A stretch of DNA of 64,000 nucleotides from Sandaracinaceae bacterium (GCA_019637095.1 JAHBWG010000016.1:1-64000), one strand, 5' to 3'; numbered from the stretch's first letter, positions 34,056 through 43,320 are shown. A program made the numbers and translations. Notes: generated from the sequence alone by a model not told the origin.

Positions 34056-35969
34056 GTGCAAGTCGAGCAACAGCGCTACGTGGGAGAGATCCTCGTCCGC
34101 CGCGGCGCCCTCGCCGCGGAGCGGATGGAGGAGCTCCTCGTCACGGCGATCGAGAAGGACGCCTCGCTCCTCGACGTGGTGCTCGCCACCCGCGAGACCG
34201 AAGAGGAGAAGGTCGTCCGCGCGCTCGCCGAGGAGGTGGGGATCCCCTTCCTCGAGGAGGAGATCAGGCCCGACGACGTGGCCGCCGAGCTCGTCGACGC
34301 GGTGCCGATCGCGTTCGCCCGCACGCACTGCCTCGTCCCGCTCGTCGACCACGGCGACTACGTCCAGGTCGCCATCTCGAACCCGCTCGACCCGGGCCCG
34401 CTCGACGACCTGCGCGCGCTGCTCGGCAAGCGCGTCGAGCCCGTCGCCGCGCCCGGCGAGAAGATCGAAGACGCGATCAACAGCGTCTACCAGCGCAAGG
34501 CCGACGGCGAGATCGGGCAGGACACCGCCGAAGAGGTCGACGAGATCCAGGACCTGCTCGACGCGACGGACGAGGCGCCGGTCATCCGCTGGGTGAACAA
34601 CCTCTTCTACAACGCGTCGCGCGCGGCCGCGTCGGACATCCACATCGAGCCGGGCGAGCGCGAGGTCATCGTGCGCAACCGGATCGACGGCAAGCTCTTC
34701 CCCGTCAAGACGGCGCCCAAGAGCGTGCACGCGGCGATCGTGAGCCGCGTGAAGATCGAGGCGGGCCTGAACATCGCCGAGAAGCGCCTCCCGCAGGACG
34801 GCCGGATCACGAAGAAGATCCAGGGCCGCCTGATCGACGTGCGCGTCAGCACCATCCCGACCGCGCGCGGGGAGCGCATCGTGATGCGCCTGCTCGACAA
34901 GGAGAAGGTCGTCCTCGACCTGACGGACCTCGGCTACGAGGGCGCGCGGCTCGAGACGCTGCACCACCTGATCACGCGCCCCAACGGCATCCTGCTCGTC
35001 ACCGGCCCGACCGGCTCCGGCAAGACCACGACGCTCTCGGCGTGCCTGCGCCGCATCAACTCGCCCGAGCTCAACATCCTCACCGCCGAGGACCCGGTCG
35101 AGTACGACATCCCGGGCGTCGGCCAGCTCCAGATCCACCCGAAGATCGGGCTCACCTTCGCGTCGGCGCTGCGCGCCTTCCTGCGCCAGGACCCGGACGT
35201 GATCATGGTCGGCGAGATCCGCGACCACGAGACGGCCGAGATCGCGATCCACGCGTCGCTCACCGGCCACCTCGTGCTCTCCACGCTCCACACGAACGAC
35301 GCGGCCGGCGCGGTCACGCGCTTGGTGGAGATGGAGGTGCAGCCCTTCCTGATCTCGTCGAGCGTGCTCGGGGTGATCGCGCAGCGCCTCGTGCGCAAGC
35401 TCTGCCGCACGTGCAAGCAGCCGTACGCGCCGAGCGTGATGGACCTGCGCTCGCTCGGCGTCGACGACGAGCGCTTCGCGGCGCTGCGCCGGCCCGGCGT
35501 GCAGGCGTTCCGCGGCATCGTGCACACGCACGCCGAGGACGCGCCGGCCGCGCCGGAGCGCCTGAGCATCGAGCCATTGCAGCTCCTGACGCCGGAGGAG
35601 CTCACCGAGCTCGAGCTCGGGCTCGACGAGGAGCCGACGCGCATGGTCGCGGCCGACGCGATCACGCCGGCGCTCAAGCCGGGGGGCCTGCCGTCCGACC
35701 TGTCGAGCGCGATCTTCTACCGCGCCATCGGCTGCGACGACTGCGCGCAGACCGGATACAAGGGCCGGCTCGCGATCTCGGAGATGCTCATCATCGACGA
35801 GGCGGTGCGCCGCGACATCCTGAACCACGCGGACGCGGCGACGATCAGCCGCACCGCGATCGCCGGCGGGATGCGCACGCTCCGCGAGGACGGCGCCCGC
35901 CTCGTGCTCTCGGGCATCACGAGCCTCGAGGAGGTCCTCGCGGCCACCCAGGCGGCGGAGATGGAGTAG
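34056..35969 (+). CDS. gspE: Type II secretion ATPase GspE
   Basis: This 637-residue cytoplasmic ATPase powers pseudopilus assembly. The N-terminal MshEN-like domain (residues 1-145) is followed by the Asp/His boxes (SDIHIEP, 193-199), Walker A GPTGSGKTTT (317-326), AEDPVEY and Walker B DPDVIMVGEIRD (379-390). The C-terminal zinc module has CRTC (450-453) and CDDC (560-563), but the 106-residue gap between them is far longer than the ~30 usual in GspE, so an extra domain is inserted there. GTG 34056 follows gspD by 4 nt. Confidence 0.93.
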   Translation: MQVEQQRYVGEILVRRGALAAERMEELLVTAIEKDASLLDVVLATRETEEEKVVRALAEEVGIPFLEEEIRPDDVAAELVDAVPIAFARTHCLVPLVDHGDYVQVAISNPLDPGPLDDLRALLGKRVEPVAAPGEKIEDAINSVYQRKADGEIGQDTAEEVDEIQDLLDATDEAPVIRWVNNLFYNASRAAASDIHIEPGEREVIVRNRIDGKLFPVKTAPKSVHAAIVSRVKIEAGLNIAEKRLPQDGRITKKIQGRLIDVRVSTIPTARGERIVMRLLDKEKVVLDLTDLGYEGARLETLHHLITRPNGILLVTGPTGSGKTTTLSACLRRINSPELNILTAEDPVEYDIPGVGQLQIHPKIGLTFASALRAFLRQDPDVIMVGEIRDHETAEIAIHASLTGHLVLSTLHTNDAAGAVTRLVEMEVQPFLISSSVLGVIAQRLVRKLCRTCKQPYAPSVMDLRSLGVDDERFAALRRPGVQAFRGIVHTHAEDAPAAPERLSIEPLQLLTPEELTELELGLDEEPTRMVAADAITPALKPGGLPSDLSSAIFYRAIGCDDCAQTGYKGRLAISEMLIIDEAVRRDILNHADAATISRTAIAGGMRTLREDGARLVLSGITSLEEVLAATQAAEME

Positions 35970-35977
35970 CGCGCGCC

Positions 35978-37207
35978 ATGGCCGTCTACGTCTGGCGCGG
36001 CATCACGGCCGCCGGAAAAGAGGTCAAGGGCGTCCGCGACGCGGACAACCAGAAGGCCCTGCGCGCGCTCCTGCGCAAGGAGGGGATCTTCGTCACGGAG
36101 ATGCTCGAGGAGGCGCAGGCGCGCGTGAAGAAGGCGCGCGACGTGGACATCGCGCGCTACTTCCGCCGCGTCTCCCCGCTCCAGCTCGCGCTGGCCACCA
36201 AGCAGCTCGCGACGCTGCTGCGGAGCGGCGTGCCGCTCGTCGAGTCCCTCAGCGCGCTCATCGACCAGATGGAGAGCCCCGAGCTGAAGGGCGCGTTCAC
36301 GCAGGCGCGCGACAACGTGAACGAGGGCTCGAGCTTCCACGACGCGCTCGCCAAGCACCCCGCGATCTTCAAGGACCTCTACGTCCACATGGTCGCGGCG
36401 GGCGAGGCGTCGGGCACGCTCGAGCTCGTCCTCAGCCGGCTCGCGGGCTTTCTCGAGAACCAGAGCAAGCTCCAGAACAAGGTGACGGGCGCGCTCGTTT
36501 ATCCGGTCGTGCTCCTCGTGGTCACCTTCCTCACGCTCGCCGTGATGATGACGGTCGTCGTGCCGAAGGTGACGGCGATCTTCCAGTCGTTCCGGCAGGC
36601 GCTGCCCTGGTACACGCGCGCGCTGATCGCGACGAGCGACTTCTTCACGGACTACTGGTGGGCGATGGGGATCGCCATCGTCGGCGGCGCCTTCGGCTTC
36701 CAGCGCTGGCGCAACACGCCCAAGGGCCGCGAGCGCTGGGACCGGCTGATGATCGACCTGCCCGTCCTGGGCAAGCTCAACCTGATGGCGTCGGTGGCGC
36801 GCTTCGCGCGCACGCTCGCGACGCTGCTCACGAGCGGCGTGCCGCTGCTCAACGCGATGGAGATCACGCGCAACGTGCTCGGCAACGTCGCGCTGATGCA
36901 GGTCATCGAGGACGCGCGCAACTCGATCCGCGAGGGCGAGAGCATCGCCGAGCCGCTCAAGCGCTCCGGGCGGCTGCCGCCGATCGTCACGCACATGATC
37001 GCGGTCGGCGAGCGGTCGGGTCAGCTCGAGGAGATGCTCGAGAACGTCGCCGACAGCTACGACCAGCAAGTCGACAACCAGGTCAACGTGATGACCTCGC
37101 TGCTCAACCCGGTGATGATCCTCGTGCTCGCGGGGATCGTCGTCTGCGTGATCTTCCCCATCCTGATGCCGCTGATGCGCATCAACGAGTTCGTGACGGG
37201 CAGGTGA
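35978..37207 (+). CDS. gspF: Type II secretion inner-membrane platform protein GspF
   Basis: This 409-residue protein has the two repeated cytoplasmic helical domains (LALATKQLATLLRSGVPLVESL and VARFARTLATLLTSGVPLLNAM, each followed by GEASGTLE or GERSGQLEEML) and three membrane segments near residues 170-195, 222-240 and 375-398. It anchors GspE and the pseudopilus base. Length is typical. It starts 8 nt after gspE and ends 3 nt before the GspG-like gene. Confidence 0.93.
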   Translation: MAVYVWRGITAAGKEVKGVRDADNQKALRALLRKEGIFVTEMLEEAQARVKKARDVDIARYFRRVSPLQLALATKQLATLLRSGVPLVESLSALIDQMESPELKGAFTQARDNVNEGSSFHDALAKHPAIFKDLYVHMVAAGEASGTLELVLSRLAGFLENQSKLQNKVTGALVYPVVLLVVTFLTLAVMMTVVVPKVTAIFQSFRQALPWYTRALIATSDFFTDYWWAMGIAIVGGAFGFQRWRNTPKGRERWDRLMIDLPVLGKLNLMASVARFARTLATLLTSGVPLLNAMEITRNVLGNVALMQVIEDARNSIREGESIAEPLKRSGRLPPIVTHMIAVGERSGQLEEMLENVADSYDQQVDNQVNVMTSLLNPVMILVLAGIVVCVIFPILMPLMRINEFVTGR

Positions 37208-37210
37208 TGG

Positions 37211-37636
37211 GTGGCCAACCGACGACGGCGGCCCTCGATCGCGCTGCCCTGGGAGCGGCAGGGCGCCTGGCTCCGGACGCTCCTCGCGGGCCGGCGGTGG
37301 CGGCTCGCGCTGGTGGCGGCGGTGATCGTGGCGGCGGTGGTGTCGATGGCGAGCGCGGCGGACGAGCGGCAGCGGACGCGGGAGACGCGCGCGGCGATCG
37401 CGGAGATCAAGCGCTCCATCGCGACGTTCCGCGCGGACTTCGGGCGCTGCCCGCAGAGCTTGCACGAGCTCTTGCACCCGCCCGAGAGCAGGCGACGCTA
37501 TCTGAGGCACGTCCCGGTGGACGGGTGGGGCCGCGCGTTCTGGGTGGAGTGCCCCGGGCGCTACGATCCGGACGACGCCGACGTGGTCTCCGCGGGCCCG
37601 AGCGGCGACTTCCTGAACGACGACAATCTACGCTGA
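37211..37636 (+). CDS. GspG-like protein without a prepilin signal
   Basis: This 141-residue protein has an N-terminal basic segment, one membrane helix (WRLALVAAVIVAAVVSMASA, about residues 30-49) and a C-terminal domain patterned like GspG: TFRADFGRCPQSLHELL, HVPVDGWGRAFWV, YDPDDADVVSAGPSGDF, then Asn-Asp-Asp. It lacks the Gly-hydrophobic-Thr-Leu-x-Glu prepilin peptidase site. It is therefore a membrane-anchored pseudopilin-like domain, not a normal pilin. It lies between gspF and gspG, so it is presumably a dedicated part of this system. Confidence 0.75.
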   Translation: MANRRRRPSIALPWERQGAWLRTLLAGRRWRLALVAAVIVAAVVSMASAADERQRTRETRAAIAEIKRSIATFRADFGRCPQSLHELLHPPESRRRYLRHVPVDGWGRAFWVECPGRYDPDDADVVSAGPSGDFLNDDNLR

Positions 37637-37652
37637 CCGAGCGAGGAGACCG

Positions 37653-38078
37653 ATGAGCAACGAGAACCAGAACCACGACGACCCCACGACGATCCGGCGC
37701 GCCCGGCGGCGCTGGCGCCGCCACCTCCGCCAAGAGGGCATGACCCTCGTCGAGATCATGATCGTCGTCATCATCATGGCGCTGATCGCGACCGGCGTGG
37801 CCGTGGCCGTGCTGCCGCAGCTCGAGTCCGCCAAGGAGGACACGACGCGCACGCGCGCCGCGACCATCCGCTCGGCCGCGACGCTCTTCGTCGCGCAGTC
37901 GAGCCGCTCGCAGTGTCCGAGCGTGTCCGACCTGCGCGACCAGGGCTTCCTGCAGGACGGAACGGACACCACCGACGGCTGGGGCAACGAGTTCACGATC
38001 CGCTGCGAGCGCGGCAGCATCGTGGTCGTGAGCGACCGCTACAACGGCACCGACATCATCGAGGCGACCGGGAACTGA
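37653..38078 (+). CDS. gspG: Major pseudopilin GspG
   Basis: A 141-residue pseudopilin with a 29-residue leader; the prepilin site is QEG|MTLVEIMIVVIIMALI with Glu at +5 (residue 34). The C-terminal domain keeps the family core QLESAKEDTTRTRAATIRSAATLFV and DGWGNEFTIRC but ends at NGTDIIEATGN without the calcium-loop SAGPDG pattern that the preceding gene does have. It forms the pseudopilus shaft. A GAGGAG-type ribosome site lies 6-8 nt before the ATG. Confidence 0.85.
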   Translation: MSNENQNHDDPTTIRRARRRWRRHLRQEGMTLVEIMIVVIIMALIATGVAVAVLPQLESAKEDTTRTRAATIRSAATLFVAQSSRSQCPSVSDLRDQGFLQDGTDTTDGWGNEFTIRCERGSIVVVSDRYNGTDIIEATGN

Positions 38079-38087
38079 CGGGCGGCG

Positions 38088-38813
38088 ATGGGACGGACGA
38101 CGGCGAGCTGGAGACGGCGCCGCGCACGCGCGGGGCTGACGCTGATCGAGATGATGGTCGTCATCTTGATCATCGCGCTCGCGGCCGTCGGCGCCGTCTA
38201 CGGGCTCGGCGCGGTGACGCAAGCCAACTTGCGCTCCGCCGCGATGACCGTCGCCGCCGCCTCGCGCGGCGCGTACGCGCGCTCGATCGCGGAGGGCACG
38301 ACGGTCCGGCTCGTGTTCGAGGTCGGCCAGAGCTCGCTCGCGTTCGAGGAGGCGCACGGGCGCGTGACGCTCACCCGCCTCGACGACGCGACGCGGCGCC
38401 TGATCGAGGACGACGAGGAGGGCGCCGGTGTCGACACCACCGCGGTCGACCCGTGGGCGGCCGCCGAGGCGCGCCTCTCCAAGACGCTGCGCCCGTCGTT
38501 CGGCGCGTCGCCGTTCCAGCAGATCGACAGCCCGCAGTTCCGCCCGCGCGACCTCGGCAACGGGATCCGCATCCTGCGCGTCACCGTCCCGCATGCGCCC
38601 GAGCCGATCGAGGAGGGGCGCGCCACGATCCACTTCTTCCCCGGCGGCCAGACCGAGCACGCGGTGATCTGGATCGGCGACCCGGAGGACCGCGTGTACT
38701 CCGTCGAGCTGCACCCCCTCACCGGCCGCGGCACCGTGTACGACTTCGCCTACGAGCCGGAGCAGCTCCTCGACGACGGCCGCGGCCGCCAGCGCTCGGA
38801 GGTGGAGCGATGA
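38088..38813 (+). CDS. gspH: Minor pseudopilin GspH
   Basis: A 241-residue pseudopilin with prepilin site ARAG|LTLIEMMVVILIIAL (Glu at +5, residue 21). It contains the GspH features of Ala-rich helix (AAMTVAAASRGAYARSIAEG) followed by beta strands (TVRLVFEVGQ; ATIHFFPGGQTEHAVIWIG; YSVELHPLTG). It belongs to the minor pseudopilus tip. The stop overlaps the ATG of gspI (ATGA). Confidence 0.85.
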   Translation: MGRTTASWRRRRARAGLTLIEMMVVILIIALAAVGAVYGLGAVTQANLRSAAMTVAAASRGAYARSIAEGTTVRLVFEVGQSSLAFEEAHGRVTLTRLDDATRRLIEDDEEGAGVDTTAVDPWAAAEARLSKTLRPSFGASPFQQIDSPQFRPRDLGNGIRILRVTVPHAPEPIEEGRATIHFFPGGQTEHAVIWIGDPEDRVYSVELHPLTGRGTVYDFAYEPEQLLDDGRGRQRSEVER

Positions 38814-39589
38814 GCCGGCGATTGTTCGGGGGCTTCACGCTCCTCGAGGTCACGATCGCGGTCGCGATCCTCGGGATCTCGCTCACCGCGATCCTGTCGA
38901 GCCAGGGCGGCGCGGTGCGCACCGGCGCGCGCGCGCGCCACATGACGGCCGCCGCGTTCCTCGCGCGCTGCAAGATGGGAGAGATCGAGGAGCAGTTCGC
39001 GCTCGAGGGCTTCCCCGCGGTCGGCGCGGACGGGCAGGACGCGTGCTGCGAGGGCGGCGAGCAGCCGGGCTTCCGCTGCGAGTGGCTCGTCGAGCGCGTC
39101 GAGCTGCCGGACTCGGTGGATCTCGGCGGCGACAGCGGCGGCGGTGACCCGCTCGGGCTCGCGGGCGGGCTCGGCGGGCTCGGCGGCGCGGGCGGCGCGC
39201 CGGGCACGCCCGGCCCGATGAACCTCGAGAGCGCGCTCTCGGGAGGCGCCGGCGGCGGCGGCATCGGCGGCTACGCGGTGCAGTTCGCCTGGCCGGTGAT
39301 CCGCCCGGTGATCGAGGACCAGGTGCGGCGGGCCACCGTGACGGTGTTCTGGAGCGAGGGCACCTCGGAGCAGTCGTTCGACGTGGTGCAGTACATCGTG
39401 TCGAGCCCGCCCCCGATGGTCGACCCGGCCGCGGTGCCGGGGATGCCGGGCGCGCCGGGGACGCCGGGCGCGCCGGGAACGCCGGGCGCGCCGGGGATGC
39501 CGGGCAGGCCGGGGATGCCCGGGATGCCCGGCGGCCAGGGCATGGTGCCCGGCATCCCGTCCGTTCGCATGCCGGGCCTGCAGAGGTGA
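38810..39589 (+). CDS. gspI: Minor pseudopilin GspI with collagen-like tail
   Basis: This 259-residue protein has prepilin site GG|FTLLEVTIAVAILGIS (Glu13 at +5) and a small core ending around residue 200 (VTVFWSEGTSEQSFDVVQYIV). GspI is normally about 120-130 residues. Extra here are a Gly-rich insert (about 116-152) and a C-terminal tail of ten Gly-X-Pro triplets plus more Gly/Pro/Met (about 211-257). CC and Cys pairs (79-80, 90) may form a disulfide. It starts within the gspH stop. Confidence 0.85.
   Translation: MSRRLFGGFTLLEVTIAVAILGISLTAILSSQGGAVRTGARARHMTAAAFLARCKMGEIEEQFALEGFPAVGADGQDACCEGGEQPGFRCEWLVERVELPDSVDLGGDSGGGDPLGLAGGLGGLGGAGGAPGTPGPMNLESALSGGAGGGGIGGYAVQFAWPVIRPVIEDQVRRATVTVFWSEGTSEQSFDVVQYIVSSPPPMVDPAAVPGMPGAPGTPGAPGTPGAPGMPGRPGMPGMPGGQGMVPGIPSVRMPGLQR
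39440..39538 (+). repeat. Collagen-like Gly-X-Pro repeat coding tract in gspI
   Basis: Near-identical 9-nt units encode GAP, GTP and GMP triplets, ten Gly-X-Pro in a row. The DNA is a GGC/CCG tandem tract prone to slippage. Confidence 0.85.
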
Positions 39590-39590
39590 C

Positions 39591-40292
39591 GTGGTGAGGC
39601 GGCGCATCGTCGGAGGCATGACGCTCGTGGAGGTGATGGTCGCCGTCACCATCCTCGCGATCATCGCGACCGTGACGTTCAGCGGCTTCAACCAGACGAT
39701 GCGCAACCGCGCGTTCATCGAGGAGCAGACGGATCGCGCGCACGTGATCCGCGTCGCGCTCGAGCGGATGGTCGCCGAGCTGTCGATGGCCTACGTGTCG
39801 ATCCACGTGAACCCGAGCCCGCAGCTCCAGATGATGAACACGTGCTTCATCGGCGGGCGCGGCGGCCGCGGCCACCGGATCGACTTCACGAGCTTCAGCC
39901 ACCGCCGCCTCTACCGCGACGCGCACGAGTCCGATCAGAACGAGCTGTCGTACTTCATCACCGACCACCCGGAGGACTCGAGCCGCCGCGTCCTCGTGCG
40001 CCGCATGCAGAACCGGATCGATCGCGACCCGCAGACGGGGGGCGTCCTGTCGATCCTCGTCGAGGACGCCCTCGACCTCGAGTTCGAGTACCTCGACGCG
40101 GTCACCGGCCAGTGGACCGAGACGTGGGACACGCGCGAGATGACGCGCCAGCCGAACCGCCTGCCCATCCAGGTGAAGATCTCGCTCACCGTCGTCGACG
40201 AGCACGCGGAGCGCCAGCAACGCCGCTACGTCACGCGCGCGCAGCCGATGATCACCTGGGGCCTCAACCACTCCGTGTACCAGACGAACTGA
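39591..40292 (+). CDS. gspJ: Minor pseudopilin GspJ
   Basis: A 233-residue pseudopilin with prepilin site GG|MTLVEVMVAVTILAII (Glu14 at +5). The GspJ core follows: RNRAFIEEQTDRAHVIRVALERMVAELSMAYV, then a beta-rich domain (RIDFTSFSHRR, NELSYFITD, VLVRRMQNRID). It forms the pseudopilus tip with GspH, I and K. It starts at a double GTG one nt after gspI. Confidence 0.88.
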   Translation: MVRRRIVGGMTLVEVMVAVTILAIIATVTFSGFNQTMRNRAFIEEQTDRAHVIRVALERMVAELSMAYVSIHVNPSPQLQMMNTCFIGGRGGRGHRIDFTSFSHRRLYRDAHESDQNELSYFITDHPEDSSRRVLVRRMQNRIDRDPQTGGVLSILVEDALDLEFEYLDAVTGQWTETWDTREMTRQPNRLPIQVKISLTVVDEHAERQQRRYVTRAQPMITWGLNHSVYQTN

Positions 40293-40293
40293 C

Positions 40294-41772
40294 GTGACCA
40301 CCGCGACCTCATCGGCGCTGACCCACCTGCCCGCGCTCGCCGGCTCGACGGACTCGCGCGCGCGCGCGCACCGCCCGCTCGCGCATGGAGACGCGGCGCG
40401 CGAGCCGCGCCGCCGGGAGAAGGGGGTCGCCCTGATCGTCGTGTCGATCGCGATCGTGCTGCTCGCCATCGTGCTCGCGGAGATGCACGAGACGACCGCG
40501 ACGTCGTTCGCGCTCGCCACCACGCAGCGCGACCGCGTGCGCGCGGAGTACCTGGCGCGCAGCGGCGTGAACCTGACGCGGATGCTCATCGCCAACGAGC
40601 CCCAGATCCGCGCCGCCGTGCAGCCGCTGATCGGCGCGATGCTCGGCGGCCGCCGGCTGCCACAGCTCCCGATCTGGAGCTTCGCCAACGAGATCCTCGA
40701 GCCCTTCTGCAACTACGAGGCGGCGCAGGCGGAGCGCGCCAACAGCGGGATCGACTTCTCGGCCGCCGCCGGCCTCGGCGACGCGGGCGGCACCTGCGAC
40801 ATCGTCGCGTTCGCGGAGAACAGCAAGCTCAACCTCAACAGCCCCCTGCACATGCCGGGCGACCCGGGCCGCCTCAACGTCGCGATGCAGGTGTTCGCGA
40901 TGACGGGCGGCTACCAGGCGCCGAGCCCCTACGACCCGCTCTTCGAGCGGCGCGACGGCGACGGCCTGATCACGACGCGGCTCGACATCATCAGCGCGCT
41001 CGTCGACTGGTGGGACTACGACACGCAGCGCACGGTGTTCGACCCCGGCGCCGGCCGCATCGACAGCAACAGCGGCGCGGAGGACAGCGCCTACTCGAAC
41101 TTCCGCGACCCCTACGAGGTGAAGAACGCGCCGTTCGACTCGCTCGAGGAGCTGCGCCTGATCCGCGGTGTGGGCGACGACTTCTGGGCGACCTTCGTCG
41201 AGCCCGACCCGGACGACCCGACGACGCGCACGATCACGATCTACGGCTCGGGTCGCGTCCACCTGAACGAGGCGCGCGCCGAGGTGCTGCTCGCGCGGAC
41301 CTGCTCGATCATCCCGATGACCTCGCTCTGCACCGACCCCGGCGAGGCGGCGAAGTTCATCACGGTGATCAACACCGCGCGCGCGCTGGCTCCGATCCCG
41401 TGGTTCAGCAACGTCAACGACTACATCGAGTTCCTGCGCGGAGGCGGCACGGGGATGGCGCTGCGCCCGATGCTCGAGTCGATCGGGCTCGGACAAGGTC
41501 TCTTGCCTGCGCCCGTCCAGATCGACACCGCGGCGCAGCAGCAGATGGGGAACGTCTTCTTGACGAGCGCCGCGATCATCTTCGTGCAGAGCACCGGCCG
41601 CGTCGGCGGCGGCTGCAACGAGGAGATCCCCGAGGAGGAGCGCGGCCCCGGCGGGTGCACCGCCGTGCGCGTGCGCTCGGTGCTGAACTTCGACACGCCG
41701 TGGACGCCGCCTCCGCCCAACGCGGGGATGATGACGCCGCTCGGCATCTTCCACTACTGGAGGCTGGACTAG
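40294..41772 (+). CDS. gspK: Minor pseudopilin GspK
   Basis: This 492-residue protein is the large tip pseudopilin. The prepilin site is REKG|VALIVVSIAIVLLAIV after an unusually long 44-residue leader; +5 is not Glu, which is normal for GspK. The family domain shows YLARSGVNLTRML, the pocket SKLNLNSP, SALVDWWDYD, NAPFDSLEELRLIRGVGDDFW and a helix-hairpin-helix-like RVHLNEARAEVLLA. A late Cys pair may be disulfide-bonded. Confidence 0.9.
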   Translation: MTTATSSALTHLPALAGSTDSRARAHRPLAHGDAAREPRRREKGVALIVVSIAIVLLAIVLAEMHETTATSFALATTQRDRVRAEYLARSGVNLTRMLIANEPQIRAAVQPLIGAMLGGRRLPQLPIWSFANEILEPFCNYEAAQAERANSGIDFSAAAGLGDAGGTCDIVAFAENSKLNLNSPLHMPGDPGRLNVAMQVFAMTGGYQAPSPYDPLFERRDGDGLITTRLDIISALVDWWDYDTQRTVFDPGAGRIDSNSGAEDSAYSNFRDPYEVKNAPFDSLEELRLIRGVGDDFWATFVEPDPDDPTTRTITIYGSGRVHLNEARAEVLLARTCSIIPMTSLCTDPGEAAKFITVINTARALAPIPWFSNVNDYIEFLRGGGTGMALRPMLESIGLGQGLLPAPVQIDTAAQQQMGNVFLTSAAIIFVQSTGRVGGGCNEEIPEEERGPGGCTAVRVRSVLNFDTPWTPPPPNAGMMTPLGIFHYWRLD

Positions 41773-41774
41773 CC

Positions 41775-43319
41775 ATGGCCACGATCCTCGGCCTGGACGT
41801 CGATCCGAAGGCGGTGCGCGCGGTGGTCCTCACGACCTCGCTGCGCCGCTCCGAGATCGCGATGTACGCGTCGGTCGACATCGCGCCCGCGGACACCGAC
41901 GAGGAGCGCGCGGAGAACCGGCACGCGGCGATGCGCACCGTCATGTCGCGCCTCGTGAAGCCGCCGGATCGGATCATCACCGAGCTGAGCGGCGACGAGG
42001 TCTCGATCCGCAAGGTGTCGCTGCCCTCGAAGGCGGCCAAGCGCATCACGGAGCTGCTGCCCTTCGAGCTCGAGGGGCAGGTCCCGTTCGATCCCGCCGA
42101 GGCGGTGCTCGACTACCAGCCGATCGGCGCGAGCGCCGGCGCGCTCCAGCTCTTCGCGGCGGTCGCGCCCAAGGCCCGCGTGGCCGCGCACCTCGCCGCG
42201 ATGCGCGAGGTCGGCGTCGACCCGCGCGAGGTCGCCGTCGGCGCGGTCGCGCTCGACGGGCTCGTGCCGCTCTTGCCCGAGCTCGCGACCCCCGGGCCGC
42301 ACTGCGTGATCGACATCCACCACGAGGGCACGGACGTCTGCATCCTCGACACGGGCGTCGTCGCGTTCGCGCGCACGATCAGCGTGAGCACGGCGGACCT
42401 CGACACCGGCCACGAGGGGCGCCTCCAGCGCGAGCTGCGCCAGACGCTCGCCGCGTACCGGATGGAGGGTGGCAGGGAGCCGGCCGGGTTCTTCGCGTGC
42501 GGAACGATGGCGGTGCGGGCCGGCATCGACGAGTGGCTCACGAGGGTCGTCGGCGCGGAGGTGCGCATCCTGCCGCTGCCCGCGGCGCCGGGCGCGGACG
42601 AGGCAGACCGCCCCGCGTTCGGCCGCGCCGCCGCGCTCGCCGGGCGCGCGCTCGCGCGCGGCAAGCACCTCGACGCGCGCCAAGGCGAGTTCGCCTCGCT
42701 CCAGACGGCGACCGCGATCCGGCGCCACATCCCGCTCGCCGCCGCGTGCCTGCTCGTCCTGCTCGGCGCGTTCATCTTCTCGGGCTACGCGCGCTACTCG
42801 GTCCTCGACGCACGACACGAGCAGCTGCGCGAGCAGCTCGCCGCGGTCACGGACGAGTACCTCGGCGTGCGCGCGACGAGCCCCTCGCAGGCGCTGAGGC
42901 TGCTCGAGCGCGGCGCGCGCGGCGAGGACCCGATGCCCGCGTTCGACGCCTACGACGCGCTCGCCGCGGTGAGCGCCTCGATCCCGGAGTCGGTCGTGCA
43001 CGACGTGCGGCAGCTCCAGATCGACCTCGGCGACGGCGAGGAGACCGGGCGCTTCTCGCTGCGCGGCACCGTCGCGAGCGTCAGCGACACCGAGGTCGTG
43101 CTGCGCGCGCTCCGCGACCACCGCCTGGTGCGCCGCGTGGGCGAGGAGGAGACACGCCTGTCCTGCTTCCGCGAGCTGACCCTCGGCAACACCACCGCGA
43201 CCGCGGACGACCGCCAGGCCTACCGCCTCGAGGGCCACATCCGGTGTCTGCCCGAGAACTGGGAGCCGCCCGAAGAGCCAGCGCGCGACTCGCGCTCCAA
43301 CCGCCGGCGGGGAGGCTGA
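41775..43319 (+). CDS. gspL: Type II secretion protein GspL
   Basis: This 514-residue protein links GspE to the membrane platform. The cytoplasmic part has the actin-like PilM/GspL fold (ILGLDVDPKAVRAVVL; LPFELEGQVPFDPAEAVLDYQ; HCVIDIHHEGTDVCIL). A single membrane helix (HIPLAAACLLVLLGAFIFSGYARY, near residue 330) leads to a periplasmic ferredoxin-like domain. Length is in the family range. gspM follows by 1 nt. Confidence 0.87.
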   Translation: MATILGLDVDPKAVRAVVLTTSLRRSEIAMYASVDIAPADTDEERAENRHAAMRTVMSRLVKPPDRIITELSGDEVSIRKVSLPSKAAKRITELLPFELEGQVPFDPAEAVLDYQPIGASAGALQLFAAVAPKARVAAHLAAMREVGVDPREVAVGAVALDGLVPLLPELATPGPHCVIDIHHEGTDVCILDTGVVAFARTISVSTADLDTGHEGRLQRELRQTLAAYRMEGGREPAGFFACGTMAVRAGIDEWLTRVVGAEVRILPLPAAPGADEADRPAFGRAAALAGRALARGKHLDARQGEFASLQTATAIRRHIPLAAACLLVLLGAFIFSGYARYSVLDARHEQLREQLAAVTDEYLGVRATSPSQALRLLERGARGEDPMPAFDAYDALAAVSASIPESVVHDVRQLQIDLGDGEETGRFSLRGTVASVSDTEVVLRALRDHRLVRRVGEEETRLSCFRELTLGNTTATADDRQAYRLEGHIRCLPENWEPPEEPARDSRSNRRRGG

Positions 43320-43320
43320 C

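Noticed and set aside
34052-34596. Continuation of the first gspD frame beyond the slip into gspE
   Set aside because: Composition turns Arg/His-rich right after 32340, while the +1 frame keeps secretin homology.
39440-39538. Tandem repeats resembling a CRISPR or VNTR
   Set aside because: Units are 9 nt and coding, giving Gly-X-Pro triplets in gspI; no spacers.
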